Positions 53,590 to 63,479 are shown, numbered from the stretch's first letter. The stretch: DNA of 64,000 bases from RGIG9379 sp031553005 (GCA_031553005.1 JAVBMA010000010.1:1-64000), one strand, 5' to 3'. Notes: generated from the sequence alone by a model not told the origin. Program-made: numbers and translations.

Positions 53590-53863
53590 TGCTGCCATCA
53601 TAGCCGCCTTTGGCGGCAAGGTTTTGCCACTTCTCACATCTTTGCCGCAAAATACTCAATTCCCTTGGCTTTATAATCATTCAACAGTTGATGTACAACG
53701 AGTGTATTTCCGGCTTTGTATGATACAATATTTGTTATTTTCAGTTTCTTATAACAACACCTTCAGGGAAAAGTTAGTTAATTTGCTGAATAGGTATCCC
53801 AATGTGGATATTAACACAATGGGATTTACCGCCGATTGGCAGAATGTGCCGTTATGGAGATAG
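53590..53863 (+). pseudogene. Abi_2-type protein remnant
   Basis: The end is recognisable: NHSTVDVQRVYFRL, FREKLVNLLNRYPNVDI, NTMGFTADWQNVPLWR. This matches the C-terminus of Abi_2 (AbiD/AbiF-type) abortive infection proteins, which end in a GFP.DW..PLW motif. The N-terminal ~200 residues are missing and the upstream bases show only frame-shifted traces. Confidence 0.65.
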
Positions 53864-54015
53864 CCTCAATTAGTGCGAAGGCTTCGCATAAATTTCAACA
53901 CTTACATTTTCAATGCTTTAATTGACACCCGTCAATTCGAGCAGAACTTCCGCACGAATTGAATAAACGAAAAAAAATTGTTTTTTCTGCCAAGGTTTTT
54001 TAGTACGAAAATAAC

Positions 54016-54057
54016 AAGCCGATGCAAAAAAAACGGAAGTATGGGCGACGGATATAG
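54016..54057 (+). pseudogene. Short mobB-like 3' end (copy 3)
   Basis: The frame KPMQKKRKYGRRI-stop resembles the basic MobB C-terminus (KKKRKRRYGRQV) and is followed, as in the other two copies, by a leftward cargo gene within 20 bases. Short, so support is moderate. Confidence 0.5.
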
Positions 54058-54068
54058 TATTGATATAT

Positions 54069-54980
54069 CTATGTATTATAGTTATGTAAAATGCTAAAAA
54101 CCTGTTGGACTAAGTTTATGTTTTGTAGTCGATCTTTTATTAAGCCATTATAAGAATCTATTATTGTTCTTAAATATGATTCATCAGCACAAGCTACATA
54201 TTTTTCAGCTAAATGAAATGTAGTGAGGTCATTCACTGTTGAGAATAAATGAATAAAATCGGATTCAATAGATTTATTATTGTTGAAATACTCTATAAAT
54301 TCATATTTGTCGATTCTGTCAGAATAGACTAATCTTTGATTTTGACTAATTGGAAATATGAAATCTTCGAAAAATTTATCTTTATCTATATCAGCCTCCC
54401 AAAAAGGACAATCTCCTAATAAACATGGGGTAGATGAAGGAATGATGAAACTATTTCTAAATATTACCTTATAATCATCTTTGAATCTGAATGGTTGTAT
54501 TGACAAAAGAAGCCTTTTAGATTCTTGCGAAAGTTCGGAATGGAAAAGCTCTTCTAATTCAACATCTAATCTTTTTCCATCTGTTTTTATTCCTAAACCT
54601 AAATCATCAACCGTAAAAATATCTTTCAAATCCTTGAAGGATTCATCATATTGAGGATTTCTCCATTTAGTTAAATAGGCTAAGAAAATGAGATTTCTCA
54701 AGGTTTCCTCTTCCATTTTGCCTGAGGTATTATCTATAGCATTTTTTAAATGAGGTGCGATTTTAGATTCTAAGTCAGCATACATTTTTTCTAGTATATC
54801 GCCTCGATTACCAAAAGCATCAGAAAGAGTATTTCTATCAGCCTCATAAAAAATAGATTTTGGACTTTTCTTATCAAATTTTTTAGATTGCTTATTATAT
54901 ACTGTTATTCTTCCATTTTCATCACAAAACCCTTTTATGTAAAATTCAGGTAAATAATGATGTCTCCACGATTCTTCCAT
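54069..54980 (-). CDS. DUF4238-family protein
   Basis: 303 aa. N-terminus RHHYLPEFYIKGFCDENGRI is the DUF4238 signature; the middle contains LLGDCPFWEADIDKDKFF. Family function unknown; often found in defence or mobile-element cargo. Flanked by the mobB-like remnant and the mobC upstream region. Confidence 0.8.
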   Translation of the reverse strand: MEESWRHHYLPEFYIKGFCDENGRITVYNKQSKKFDKKSPKSIFYEADRNTLSDAFGNRGDILEKMYADLESKIAPHLKNAIDNTSGKMEEETLRNLIFLAYLTKWRNPQYDESFKDLKDIFTVDDLGLGIKTDGKRLDVELEELFHSELSQESKRLLLSIQPFRFKDDYKVIFRNSFIIPSSTPCLLGDCPFWEADIDKDKFFEDFIFPISQNQRLVYSDRIDKYEFIEYFNNNKSIESDFIHLFSTVNDLTTFHLAEKYVACADESYLRTIIDSYNGLIKDRLQNINLVQQVFSILHNYNT

Positions 54981-55074
54981 CTTACGTCTTTATATGAATT
55001 ATTTTTAAATTATTTTTTTGTTAATGATTAGCACAAAAGTATTGTATAAATATCTGAATTCCAATATTGTAATT

Positions 55075-55119
55075 CAAGAAAAAAAGTGCGAGGCTACGCC
55101 TTCCGCACTTTTTTTCTTG
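55075..55119. repeat. Perfect 16-bp inverted repeat upstream of mobC
   Basis: CAAGAAAAAAAGTGCG (55075-55090) with its complement at 55104-55119; looser pairing extends outward. Could terminate transcription from either side. From 55120 to 55355 no other gene is seen except the leader repeat 55246-55309. Confidence 0.7.
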
Positions 55120-55245
55120 GCTCGTTGTAATATAGGTTTTCAGCCCTCGAAAACCGTCAATCTTTCATAAGGGTACTACAGTCATAAAACGCTGCCTATC
55201 CATCTAAGGGATTTCAGACATATAAAAAGACGCCTGCAAAATATT

Positions 55246-55309
55246 AACGCCAAACACTTCCAAACCAACACCACAAGCTGCCACGACACAAAAACGACAT
55301 AAAGTATCA
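55246..55309 (+). repeat. mobC upstream region (intact copy)
   Basis: Partner of 43270-43333. It sits 46 bases before the mobC ATG and may hold its promoter or leader. Confidence 0.65.
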
Positions 55310-55355
55310 AAGCATAGCCTCTAATTTTGCTCTCCAAACATTTAATTTTCAGATT

Positions 55356-57365
55356 ATGCAAAACGAAGACGATTTAAGAGGACTCGCCAAAACAATGGAG
55401 TTTATGCGAGGCATAAGTATTTTATTCTGTGTGATTCATGTGTATTGGTTCTGCTACCAAAGCATTGTTGAATGGGGTATTAATATTGGCGTAGTTGACC
55501 GGATACTGTTGAATTTCCAACGAACGGCGGGTTTATTTTCCAATATATTGTGGACGAAGCTGTTTGCAGTGGTATTCCTTGCACTTTCATGTTTGGGAAC
55601 TAAGGGAGTAAAAGAGGAAAAAATCACATGGAATAAAATCTATGTGTTTCTGTTTTTCGGGTTTATCCTTTTTTTCCTGAATTGGTGGTTACTTTATTTA
55701 CCTCTTCCATCTGTTGCTAAAACAGCTTTGTATGTTTTTACGCTGACTTTGGGGTATATCTTGTTATTGCTTGCCGGGATATGGATGAGCCGTTTGCTCA
55801 AAAACAACCTGATGGACGATGTTTTTAACCTCGAAAATGAAAGTTTTATGCAGGAAACGAAGCTTATGGAAAATGAATATTCCATAAACCTCCCAACGCG
55901 GTTTTTCTACAAAAAGAAATGGAATAACGGTTGGATAAACATTGTGAATCCGTTCCGGGCAAGTATTGTGTTGGGAACTCCGGGTTCAGGAAAATCCTAC
56001 GCCATTGTAAACAATTACATTAAGCAACAGATACAAAAAGGATTTTCAATGTATATTTATGATTATAAATTTGATGATTTGTCTGTGATAGCTTATAATA
56101 CGCTCCTTAACAATCTTGATAAATACAAAGTAAAACCCCGATTTTATGTTATCAATTTTGATAATCCGCGAAAGTCGCATCGTTGTAATCCGATTGCACC
56201 GGAGTTTATGACGGATATTTCGGACGCATACGAGAGCGCTTATACCATTATGCTCAACTTGAATAAAACCTGGATAACCAAGCAGGGCGATTTTTTTGTA
56301 GAAAGCCCTATAATCCTGCTTGCAGCTATTATCTGGTATCTGAAAATCTATCAAAATGGTAAATTTTGTACTTTTCCCCATGCCATTGAGTTCCTGAATA
56401 AACGCTACGAAGATATTTTCCCGATTCTGACTTCTTATCCCGAATTGGAGAATTACCTGTCGCCCTTTATGGATGCTTGGCTCGGAGGCGCTGCCGATCA
56501 GTTGCAAGGGCAGATTGCATCGGCTAAAATTCCACTTTCTCGTATGATCTCTCCCCAATTGTATTGGGTAATGACGGGCGATGATTTTACGCTTGACATC
56601 AACAATCCCAGCGAACCCAAAATCCTTTGTGTGGGTAATAATCCCGACAGGCAGAATATTTACAGTGCGGCTTTGGGTTTGTATAATAGCCGTATTGTTA
56701 AGTTAATCAACAAAAAAGGACAGCTAAAAAGCAGTGTAATTATTGACGAGTTACCAACTATTTATTTCAGGGGATTGGATAACCTGATAGCGACCGCGCG
56801 AAGCAATAAGGTGGCTGTTTGCCTGGGATTTCAGGACTTTTCGCAGTTAAAGCGCGATTATGGCGACAAAGAAGCAGCAGTTGTAATGAACACGGTGGGG
56901 AACATTTTCAGCGGACAAGTAGTCGGCGAATCGGCAAAAAACCTTTCGGAACGCTTCGGGAAAATATTACAAAAACGCCAGTCGATGACTATTAACAGGC
57001 AAGATACTTCAACTTCTATCTCGACACAATTGGATAGTATTATCCCAGCATCAAAAATTAGTAACCTTACGCAAGGGATGTTTGTCGGTGCAGTGTCGGA
57101 TAATTTTGACGAGCGTATTGAACAGAAGATTTTCCACGCAGAAATTGTTGTAGATAATGCTGCCGTTGCTGCCGAAACAAAGGCATACAAAAAGATTCCG
57201 GAAATTGTGGATTTCCGGGATGAAAGTGGTAATGATACTATGCAAGTGGAAATTGAACACAATTATAATCAAATCAAAGCGGATGTGAAACAGATTGTAG
57301 CGGATGAACTGAAACGCATTTCGGAAGACGAGAATTTAAAGCATTTGGTTAAGAAGGAGGAATAA
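55356..57365 (+). CDS. mobC: Type IV coupling protein MobC (VirD4-like)
   Basis: 669 aa. N-terminal YWFCY domain (HVYWFCYQSIVEWG) with four TM segments, then the ATPase domain with Walker A GTPGSGKSYAIV (~206-217) and Walker B SSVIIDELPTIY (~459-470). It couples the relaxosome to the channel. Complete, whereas copies at 53471 and 63480 are remnants. Confidence 0.93.
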   Translation: MQNEDDLRGLAKTMEFMRGISILFCVIHVYWFCYQSIVEWGINIGVVDRILLNFQRTAGLFSNILWTKLFAVVFLALSCLGTKGVKEEKITWNKIYVFLFFGFILFFLNWWLLYLPLPSVAKTALYVFTLTLGYILLLLAGIWMSRLLKNNLMDDVFNLENESFMQETKLMENEYSINLPTRFFYKKKWNNGWINIVNPFRASIVLGTPGSGKSYAIVNNYIKQQIQKGFSMYIYDYKFDDLSVIAYNTLLNNLDKYKVKPRFYVINFDNPRKSHRCNPIAPEFMTDISDAYESAYTIMLNLNKTWITKQGDFFVESPIILLAAIIWYLKIYQNGKFCTFPHAIEFLNKRYEDIFPILTSYPELENYLSPFMDAWLGGAADQLQGQIASAKIPLSRMISPQLYWVMTGDDFTLDINNPSEPKILCVGNNPDRQNIYSAALGLYNSRIVKLINKKGQLKSSVIIDELPTIYFRGLDNLIATARSNKVAVCLGFQDFSQLKRDYGDKEAAVVMNTVGNIFSGQVVGESAKNLSERFGKILQKRQSMTINRQDTSTSISTQLDSIIPASKISNLTQGMFVGAVSDNFDERIEQKIFHAEIVVDNAAVAAETKAYKKIPEIVDFRDESGNDTMQVEIEHNYNQIKADVKQIVADELKRISEDENLKHLVKKEE

Positions 57366-57452
57366 AACTACTTTGTAATGATATTTGATTTATTTACAGA
57401 CCATTTAAGTTAAAAATTATTACCTTTGTTGGCAAACTTTACTATTTTAAAA

Positions 57453-58709
57453 ATGGATAAAAGGACAGAAGGTGCATGGATAATCCATCATACAAAAAAA
57501 ATTCAGGAAGTTGCTGATGCTGTTGATTTTGAGGATATTGAATTGGCTGGAAAATGTGGACAGTTTTTATCCAGTATTTCGTCTTCGAATTTTGAAAGCA
57601 CATTGAATGATAATCAGGTAAAAGCGATTGCCCATGCTTCAAATATAAGAAAAGTTGAATTAGATGCTATAAAGAACACCTTGTCGAATGCACGCCTTAT
57701 TGATTCTTCAAAAGACGGGAGTATATCTGTTATTGGGGTAACAACTTCAAGTGTATTATCTCATACTGCTGATATTTTTAAAGAATCAACAAGTGATAAT
57801 TTTCAAAAAGCATCAATAGAGCTCTCTAATTATATTTCAGAGACCCCCCAGGATGAACAGTTGATAAAAGAGTATATTTCTGATACATATGAAATAGATA
57901 CAAAAAGAAATGAAAGCCTTTTTAATCAAGCGGAAGATATTGGTCTGATTGATTATGAGTTAATTGATGGAGAAAAAGTATATTTTAATGGGAATTTATT
58001 TAAAAAAGATTCCATAAATAAAACGGCAAAAGTACTAAGTACATTAAGTCCGGATGAATCCAGAAAGGTAATGGAATTAAACGAGTACTTAAACAAAGAA
58101 GCTTGTGTTACATATAACTTTGCTCTAAAAATTCTTGGAGAAAATTTGTTAAAGAAAATGCAATCTATTGCAATGTATGATTTTAATGAAGTGAGTAATG
58201 ATCATCATGCACAAGTTTTTCTTACGATGCCTTCTGCATTTGCGAAATTTGGGAATCCTTTTGAAGATGACGCTTTGGATTTAGCAAAGGCATTTATATC
58301 GTCATTGATATATGGTATGAAAATAAGTTCTTTTTCCAGAGGTCAAATACGCGATTATTCTATGCTTTATAATACACTTAATAAATTATTACGAGGAGAA
58401 AAAGTTGGACCTTGCACCGCAATTGGTCAAGACTATCAAGTATTAGAACTAAGTCGTGTAATTCAGTTGGAACATAGTCATAATGGAATGTATTTTATGA
58501 AATTATTAAAATATGATATTGGACAATTAGCTTTGGATGTCTTAAAAAATGGATATATTGCAGAACATGCTATTTTAGATTCCGGATTTAAAAGCTCAAG
58601 TGTTTCACACTATAAAGGGCCAGAAAAAAACAGGATACAAACCCGCAGAAAAAAAGAAACTTCTTACAAAAAGGATATTGGTGAATTACTTAGAACTATG
58701 AGAAACTAA
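57453..58709 (+). CDS. Unknown protein, first gene of a two-gene putative defence unit
   Basis: 418 aa from ATG 57453, behind a -7 box TACCTTTG (57421-57428). No membrane segment or signal peptide. It opens with a helical part (IQEVADAVDFEDIELAGKCG), followed by a region that reads like a winged helix (VELDAIKNTLSNARLIDSSK DG-type) and longer helical segments. I recognise no family. Its TAA overlaps the ATG of the next gene (TAATG), so the two are translationally coupled. Cargo position after mobC suggests defence, but function is unknown. Confidence 0.6.
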   Translation: MDKRTEGAWIIHHTKKIQEVADAVDFEDIELAGKCGQFLSSISSSNFESTLNDNQVKAIAHASNIRKVELDAIKNTLSNARLIDSSKDGSISVIGVTTSSVLSHTADIFKESTSDNFQKASIELSNYISETPQDEQLIKEYISDTYEIDTKRNESLFNQAEDIGLIDYELIDGEKVYFNGNLFKKDSINKTAKVLSTLSPDESRKVMELNEYLNKEACVTYNFALKILGENLLKKMQSIAMYDFNEVSNDHHAQVFLTMPSAFAKFGNPFEDDALDLAKAFISSLIYGMKISSFSRGQIRDYSMLYNTLNKLLRGEKVGPCTAIGQDYQVLELSRVIQLEHSHNGMYFMKLLKYDIGQLALDVLKNGYIAEHAILDSGFKSSSVSHYKGPEKNRIQTRRKKETSYKKDIGELLRTMRN

Positions 58710-59737
58710 TGAAGTCTGAAAATTTAATCACAAAAGGAGAACTAATGGAAGAAAAATTAAGGCAATATTTCCTTGATAATGGATATTATGTTGTCCGGGG
58801 AGTAAAATATAAACACCTAGGCTCTGATATAACGGATATTGATTTATTTTTATATGCACGAATTTCCAGTTTGTCCAGAGAAAGAATAAATGTTGATATT
58901 AAAAATAAAAAAACACCTAAAGCTTTTGAGAGAATTATTTGGACTAAAGGTTTACAGGAATTACTCTCAACAGACGGTTGTGTTGTTGCAACATCTGAAA
59001 AAAAAGATTCAATAATTGAATATGGGAAAAAACATGGCGTTCTTATATTGGATGGAAATTTTTTGCAAAAATTATCTTACAAAATAGAAGAGCGAATTAC
59101 AGAAGATGATTTTTTAAAAAAATTATCTGAAATAAAATGCTATGATGTTTATAAAAACCAAACCTGGAACAATATTTATGAAGATTCAAAATCCAGACTT
59201 TTAAATGAAATGGATTTTAGCGGATTCAACAGTTCTCTTATTTGCATAAAGTACTTTTTGGAAAAATGTTTTGATAAGCAAAAAACAGAAATTGCAACAA
59301 GAGTTGCATATCTTACAATATCTCATCTGCTCATAATTTTAGATTATATATTAAAAGATATTGCTTTTTTGGATATAGATATTAGGAAAGAAGCATTAAG
59401 TGATGGATTCAAATTTGGCAATTTAGGGAGAGATGGAGTGAATCGAACTATAGATATGGCCATAAAAATTACAAATTCCAGAATACCTGCAAATGCAATC
59501 AAACAATCTATTGATACAAGTGAAACTGATATCCTCAAAGATTATTTTTCAAAATCAGAAGTTTCAAAAATAATTTTCAGAATAGCTATTGAGCTTGAAA
59601 ACAAAGCATTTTCGAAAAAAATTACAAATCCCAATGATTTGGATATCTCTATTCGTTCTTTGTTGTCAGTCTTACTCGATTTTTTTAAAATAAATAGAAA
59701 GAGCTTTTTTGATTTATATTCAGGAATTATAATGTAA
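58709..59737 (+). CDS. Predicted restriction-nuclease-like protein, second gene of the unit
   Basis: 342 aa. The N-terminal ~110 residues have the order of a PD-(D/E)XK nuclease: KGELMEEKLRQYFLDNGYYVVRG, then SDITDIDLFL (D43, D45), then NVDIKNKKTP (D63-x-K65), and CVVATSEKKD. The rest is helical. It should be a DNase, with the first gene as partner or sensor. Its end overlaps the 3' end of vsr on the other strand by 18 bases. Assignment of the fold is by pattern; function inferred. Confidence 0.6.
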   Translation: MKSENLITKGELMEEKLRQYFLDNGYYVVRGVKYKHLGSDITDIDLFLYARISSLSRERINVDIKNKKTPKAFERIIWTKGLQELLSTDGCVVATSEKKDSIIEYGKKHGVLILDGNFLQKLSYKIEERITEDDFLKKLSEIKCYDVYKNQTWNNIYEDSKSRLLNEMDFSGFNSSLICIKYFLEKCFDKQKTEIATRVAYLTISHLLIILDYILKDIAFLDIDIRKEALSDGFKFGNLGRDGVNRTIDMAIKITNSRIPANAIKQSIDTSETDILKDYFSKSEVSKIIFRIAIELENKAFSKKITNPNDLDISIRSLLSVLLDFFKINRKSFFDLYSGIIM

Positions 59738-60154
59738 TCTTGCTTGAAGGGTTATTATTAACTTTGATAAAGTTTCATCCCTTTTATCCTTTTTCAGTTG
59801 GCAGTCCCAAATTACTATAACATTCCAACCTGCTTCTTTGAGAAGTTCCTTACTTTTTGCATCCCGTTCTTTTGTCCTGTTGATTTTGTTTTTCCACCAT
59901 TCCGTATTGCTTTTGGGAAGAACAAATCCGGAACAACTTTCGTGGCCGTGCCAGAAACAACCGTTTACAAATATTACAGTTTTATACTTCGGAAGAGCAA
60001 TATCCGGCTTTCCCGGCAGTTCTTTTGCATTCAGCCGGTAACGGAACCCTTTGCTGAACAGGTATTTTCTGACCATGATTTCGGGTTTGGTATTTTTACC
60101 CCTTATCATGGACATATTATAACTTCTTATTTCTTTGGAATGTACATCTGCCAT
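59720..60154 (-). CDS. vsr: Very short patch repair endonuclease Vsr
   Basis: 144 aa from ATG 60154. Signatures RSYNMSMIRGKNTKPE, GKPDIALPKYK, VNGCFWHGHESC and WWKNKINRTKERDAK are the Vsr motifs; the enzyme nicks at T:G mismatches arising from 5-methylcytosine deamination. It ends the dcm-nuclease-vsr operon, 20 bases after the nuclease stop. Confidence 0.93.
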   Translation of the reverse strand: MADVHSKEIRSYNMSMIRGKNTKPEIMVRKYLFSKGFRYRLNAKELPGKPDIALPKYKTVIFVNGCFWHGHESCSGFVLPKSNTEWWKNKINRTKERDAKSKELLKEAGWNVIVIWDCQLKKDKRDETLSKLIITLQARLHYNS

Positions 60155-60174
60155 AGAAATATTATAAAAAGGAA

Positions 60175-61260
60175 CTATGATGCTGTATTCAAAACAGGTT
60201 CCATATAACAATCAAGAAATTCTTCCGTTACACCTCTTAATTTTCTTCTTTGACATAAGGCATAAAATTCTTCCACTGCGGAATAAGGGAAAAACCTTGT
60301 ATCTAATGAATGAAACTGCGGTTTATTTGCTTCTTTTATAACTTTATCCCTGTCTTCGTCGGGGGCAACAATAACATAACGGGTCGGAAATGGCGGAAAT
60401 TTATCCTGAAAATTTTTCATCCGGGACAAGCCGCTTGTTACGCCTGTTGAATGCTCTACTTCCATTACGGCAGGCATTAGTTTTCCGTTTTTAAACCAAA
60501 TACAATCAATTAAGAGTGCTGCACGGACCGCTTCATCGTAAGCTGAGAGAAGTTTCTCATCTTTCAGGGACGGGATAACACCTTCATATTCGCCCAGCCG
60601 CTTATTATCATATATAATCCCCTTATCATTTTGAGCTATCCATGTTCTGAATCCTAATTGTTTTCCAATAAAGTAAAGGGCTATTTGAATCTGGGCATGC
60701 CTTCTTTGAATATCAATATTAAAATCCGCGGCAGGCATCGTGTCCGGCAGAACAAGTGATTCATAAAAAGCATCAATATGAGGCATTTCGGAAATAACAA
60801 TTTCGGTTTTCATTTCCTGAAGAACTCCCGGTCTGTGTGGAACATCCGGCATCCACATTAAATGTTTATGTCCTCGTTGTATTGCACTTATACCCCCTTT
60901 ATTTTCGATTCTTCCCGGATAGGCAAAATAAAACTGAGGTGTATGAGCTATTAATGATTCAAGAACAGAACGGGTATTGTAACTTGCACCTAACACCCTG
61001 TCTATGTTAATTGGCTGACCGGGAACAAAAGCATTTGCAACCCGCCATATTAGTTCCGAAGATATGCTTTCTTCGCGCTTTGAGCTTGCAGATTCGCCAT
61101 TGCCGGGATTCCACCGTTTTATGCGTATGGGACCTTCGGGCATATCTACCCCGGTAATTTGGATTAATCCTTTTGTTTTCGGATTAATATACTCATATGC
61201 AACATTTTTATCAAGCTGATTGATGAAAGATACAATATTACTTGCCGTTAGTCTTTGCAT
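60175..61260 (-). CDS. Type II restriction endonuclease (probable)
   Basis: 361 aa. A PD-(D/E)XK-like block, LIDCIWFKNGKLMPAVMEVEHSTGVTSGLSR (~243-270), fits nucleases with 'D-x-IW..(x)n..EVEHST'. The N-terminal part may recognise DNA. Overlap with the dcm stop by 23 bases and vsr downstream fit a type II system. The recognised sequence is unknown. Assignment from context and motif. Confidence 0.75.
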   Translation of the reverse strand: MQRLTASNIVSFINQLDKNVAYEYINPKTKGLIQITGVDMPEGPIRIKRWNPGNGESASSKREESISSELIWRVANAFVPGQPINIDRVLGASYNTRSVLESLIAHTPQFYFAYPGRIENKGGISAIQRGHKHLMWMPDVPHRPGVLQEMKTEIVISEMPHIDAFYESLVLPDTMPAADFNIDIQRRHAQIQIALYFIGKQLGFRTWIAQNDKGIIYDNKRLGEYEGVIPSLKDEKLLSAYDEAVRAALLIDCIWFKNGKLMPAVMEVEHSTGVTSGLSRMKNFQDKFPPFPTRYVIVAPDEDRDKVIKEANKPQFHSLDTRFFPYSAVEEFYALCQRRKLRGVTEEFLDCYMEPVLNTAS

Positions 61261-62410
61261 TATCTTCTGTTTTTATAATGAAATCATATATATTTAAAGC
61301 CAAACCTTTCGCCGCCATAAAGGGAACACCATTTCCTATTGCTTTGAATGTGTTGGTCAATGTAATAGTATCAGGAATTACATATTCTTTAGGAAGAGAC
61401 TGAACAGCCAGTGCTTCGGCTGCTGATATGCGTCTTGACTTATACGGATGTAAATGTACTTCGTTATTTCCGTATGCTGCCGTTGGTGAATAGCGCCATC
61501 TGTGCAATCGTTTGTACGACTTCTTTTTATCGTCGCCTTCGGAGATTTCTTTAAATCGTTGCAGTCCGTCTCTTGGAATAAAATATCTGTCCTTATTTTG
61601 GTGATTATCCACATCATTTTTCTGAAACCAATAACCAACGGTCAATTCTGAAATGATATTATCCGGCATACTAACTACTGAATTTTCCGAATATCCGGTA
61701 GTCTTAGGCCATGATAATTTTGATATTTCAGCAAAATCAAACATTTTATTTTTATTCCAGTCAAAATCAATCAGTTCTCCTTTCTCTGTTTTTATTCCTT
61801 TGGATTGTACTACAGATTTATGGAATCCGATAAGGATAATTCTTTCTCTGTCCTGCGGTGCACCGAACTCAATTGCATTAATCAGTTTTTCTGTCAGACA
61901 GTAACCGGCTTTTTTAAAATCGGCTTTCAAATCTTCAAAAAATTCACGGTGTTTTTTTGTGCGGTATAAACCTTTGACATTTTCAAACAGAAAAAAATCA
62001 GGTTTTATTTTACAAATAAGTTTTGCATAAGTCCCCGATAATTTACCATTTTCACCTTCTTTTCCTTTGTTCTTTCCTGCAACAGAAAAATCAGGACAGG
62101 GAGGACCTCCTATAAACCCGGTGAGTTTATACTCCTTCTTTGATTCTTTAACTTTGTTTCTTAAATCATTAAGTTTCTCTTTTCCGAGAAAAGCTGTGAT
62201 ATCAGAAACAGAATAGCCATATGCAGGCTTTGCTATATTCATTGCTTTACGGGAATACTGGTATATATCCATAAAAGGCTGATGAATTTCGTTTACAAAC
62301 AATACATCATACTTACCAGTGTATTCAAAACCCAAGTCGAGAAACCCTGCACCGGCAAAAAAAGAGAAAATTCCTATTTTGTCATTCATATTAAACTTCT
62401 GTAAGCTCAT
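61238..62410 (-). CDS. dcm: DNA cytosine-5 methyltransferase
   Basis: 390 aa from ATG 62410 (another ATG at 62389 is possible). Motif I FSFFAGAGFLDLGFE, catalytic motif IV GGPPCPDFS (101-109; Cys105), motif VI FENVKG and motif VIII QDRERIILIG are all present. Target-recognition region between VIII and IX. A -7 box (TATCTTTG, minus strand 62456-62449) lies upstream. The companion nuclease and Vsr follow. Confidence 0.93.
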   Translation of the reverse strand: MSLQKFNMNDKIGIFSFFAGAGFLDLGFEYTGKYDVLFVNEIHQPFMDIYQYSRKAMNIAKPAYGYSVSDITAFLGKEKLNDLRNKVKESKKEYKLTGFIGGPPCPDFSVAGKNKGKEGENGKLSGTYAKLICKIKPDFFLFENVKGLYRTKKHREFFEDLKADFKKAGYCLTEKLINAIEFGAPQDRERIILIGFHKSVVQSKGIKTEKGELIDFDWNKNKMFDFAEISKLSWPKTTGYSENSVVSMPDNIISELTVGYWFQKNDVDNHQNKDRYFIPRDGLQRFKEISEGDDKKKSYKRLHRWRYSPTAAYGNNEVHLHPYKSRRISAAEALAVQSLPKEYVIPDTITLTNTFKAIGNGVPFMAAKGLALNIYDFIIKTEDNAKTNGK

Positions 62411-62616
62411 GAAAACACCTGTCAAATGGCGTTTTCACATTAGCTTTGCAAAGATACTACTTTTAGTTTTATCTAAAGACAGAAGGCAGAATACTTTTGT
62501 TTATCAAATTCTTATCCATATTTAAAGCAAAACAGTTCCTTTAACAGGAGTCATGAAATAAATTTCCTCACTCCTGTTTTGAGCTGTCTTTCTTGGTACT
62601 TTAAATTAAAACCTCT

Positions 62617-63042
62617 TTATAAAATCATATATATTATTCCGATAACAGATAAAAACAACACAATGATTTTTGCAATAAAAAAACAGAAAGAAGTATTATT
62701 TAGTTTTCCTCTTTTCTCTTTTTCCTGAGAAGCGATTAAAGAGAAATCAACCCCTTCTTCCAATAATTCTTTAATTTTATTATAATGATTTCTGTACAAA
62801 ATTACTATTGTGAGATATTGAAGGACATCAAAAAAACAGTATATAACAAGTAATGCTAATACACAGCCTGCTTCGTTTTTCCAGTTTGCCGTACCATTTA
62901 TATATACCATAGCCCAGACTATAGCTATTAAAGCAAATACTATTTGACGGCAAATGGTTGAACTTTCTTTTGACTTTTCAACATAAGTATCATTTAACTC
63001 TTTAAATAAAGAGTCTATTTCTGTATTATTTTTTTTCTCCAT
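62617..63042 (-). CDS. Small membrane protein
   Basis: 141 aa with three or four hydrophobic segments (ICRQIVFALIAIVWAMVYI; VLALLVIYCFFDVLQYLTIVIL; FFIAKIIVLFLSVIGIIYMIL) and an N-terminal charged helix. No family recognised. Five bases after the upstream zinc-ribbon gene, so co-transcribed. Could be a SLATT-like toxin-effector membrane protein; speculative. Confidence 0.55.
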   Translation of the reverse strand: MEKKNNTEIDSLFKELNDTYVEKSKESSTICRQIVFALIAIVWAMVYINGTANWKNEAGCVLALLVIYCFFDVLQYLTIVILYRNHYNKIKELLEEGVDFSLIASQEKEKRGKLNNTSFCFFIAKIIVLFLSVIGIIYMIL

Positions 63043-63047
63043 AAGAC

Positions 63048-63302
63048 CTATTTTTTAGTTCTGCTTTTTAATATTGATTTTATATCTCTTGTATTGACAC
63101 ATTTGCTTTCCAGTTTATCTCCCACTGGTTTCAATGGGTTAATTTTTCCAATTTTTGACATATTGATACATGGAGGGCTCAATGGAGGATAATTTCTTAA
63201 AATATATTCACCACATTTTTTACATTTATAAAATGTAAAATAACCTTTTTCAATTTCAACTTCATTTAAAGATTTACATCTTCCACAATACATTTTTTTC
63301 AT
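63048..63302 (-). CDS. Zinc-ribbon protein
   Basis: 84 aa. Two CxxC pairs (MYCGRCKS and YKCKKCGE) at 5-8 and 26-29 form a zinc ribbon; the basic tail (DIKSILKSRTKK) could bind nucleic acid. Paired with the membrane protein gene downstream. Confidence 0.65.
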   Translation of the reverse strand: MKKMYCGRCKSLNEVEIEKGYFTFYKCKKCGEYILRNYPPLSPPCINMSKIGKINPLKPVGDKLESKCVNTRDIKSILKSRTKK

Positions 63303-63479
63303 ATTCTTTTTAATTAGATGTATTAATAATTATTTGAGTTTTATTCGGTTGAGAATTTTTTATTTTAATCGGAATCAAATCTTATGTATATCTTATTAGT
63401 TTTCTAACAAACAGTAAAATAATATATATTTACAAATATATATAAATATTTAAAAAACTTTATCCGAAAAATATTTTGT

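Noticed and set aside
53474..53680. 68-aa minus-strand frame
   Set aside because: Opposes the mobC and Abi_2 remnants and has no start signal or family.
56046..56558. 170-aa frame opposite mobC
   Set aside because: Shadow of the mobC ATPase domain.
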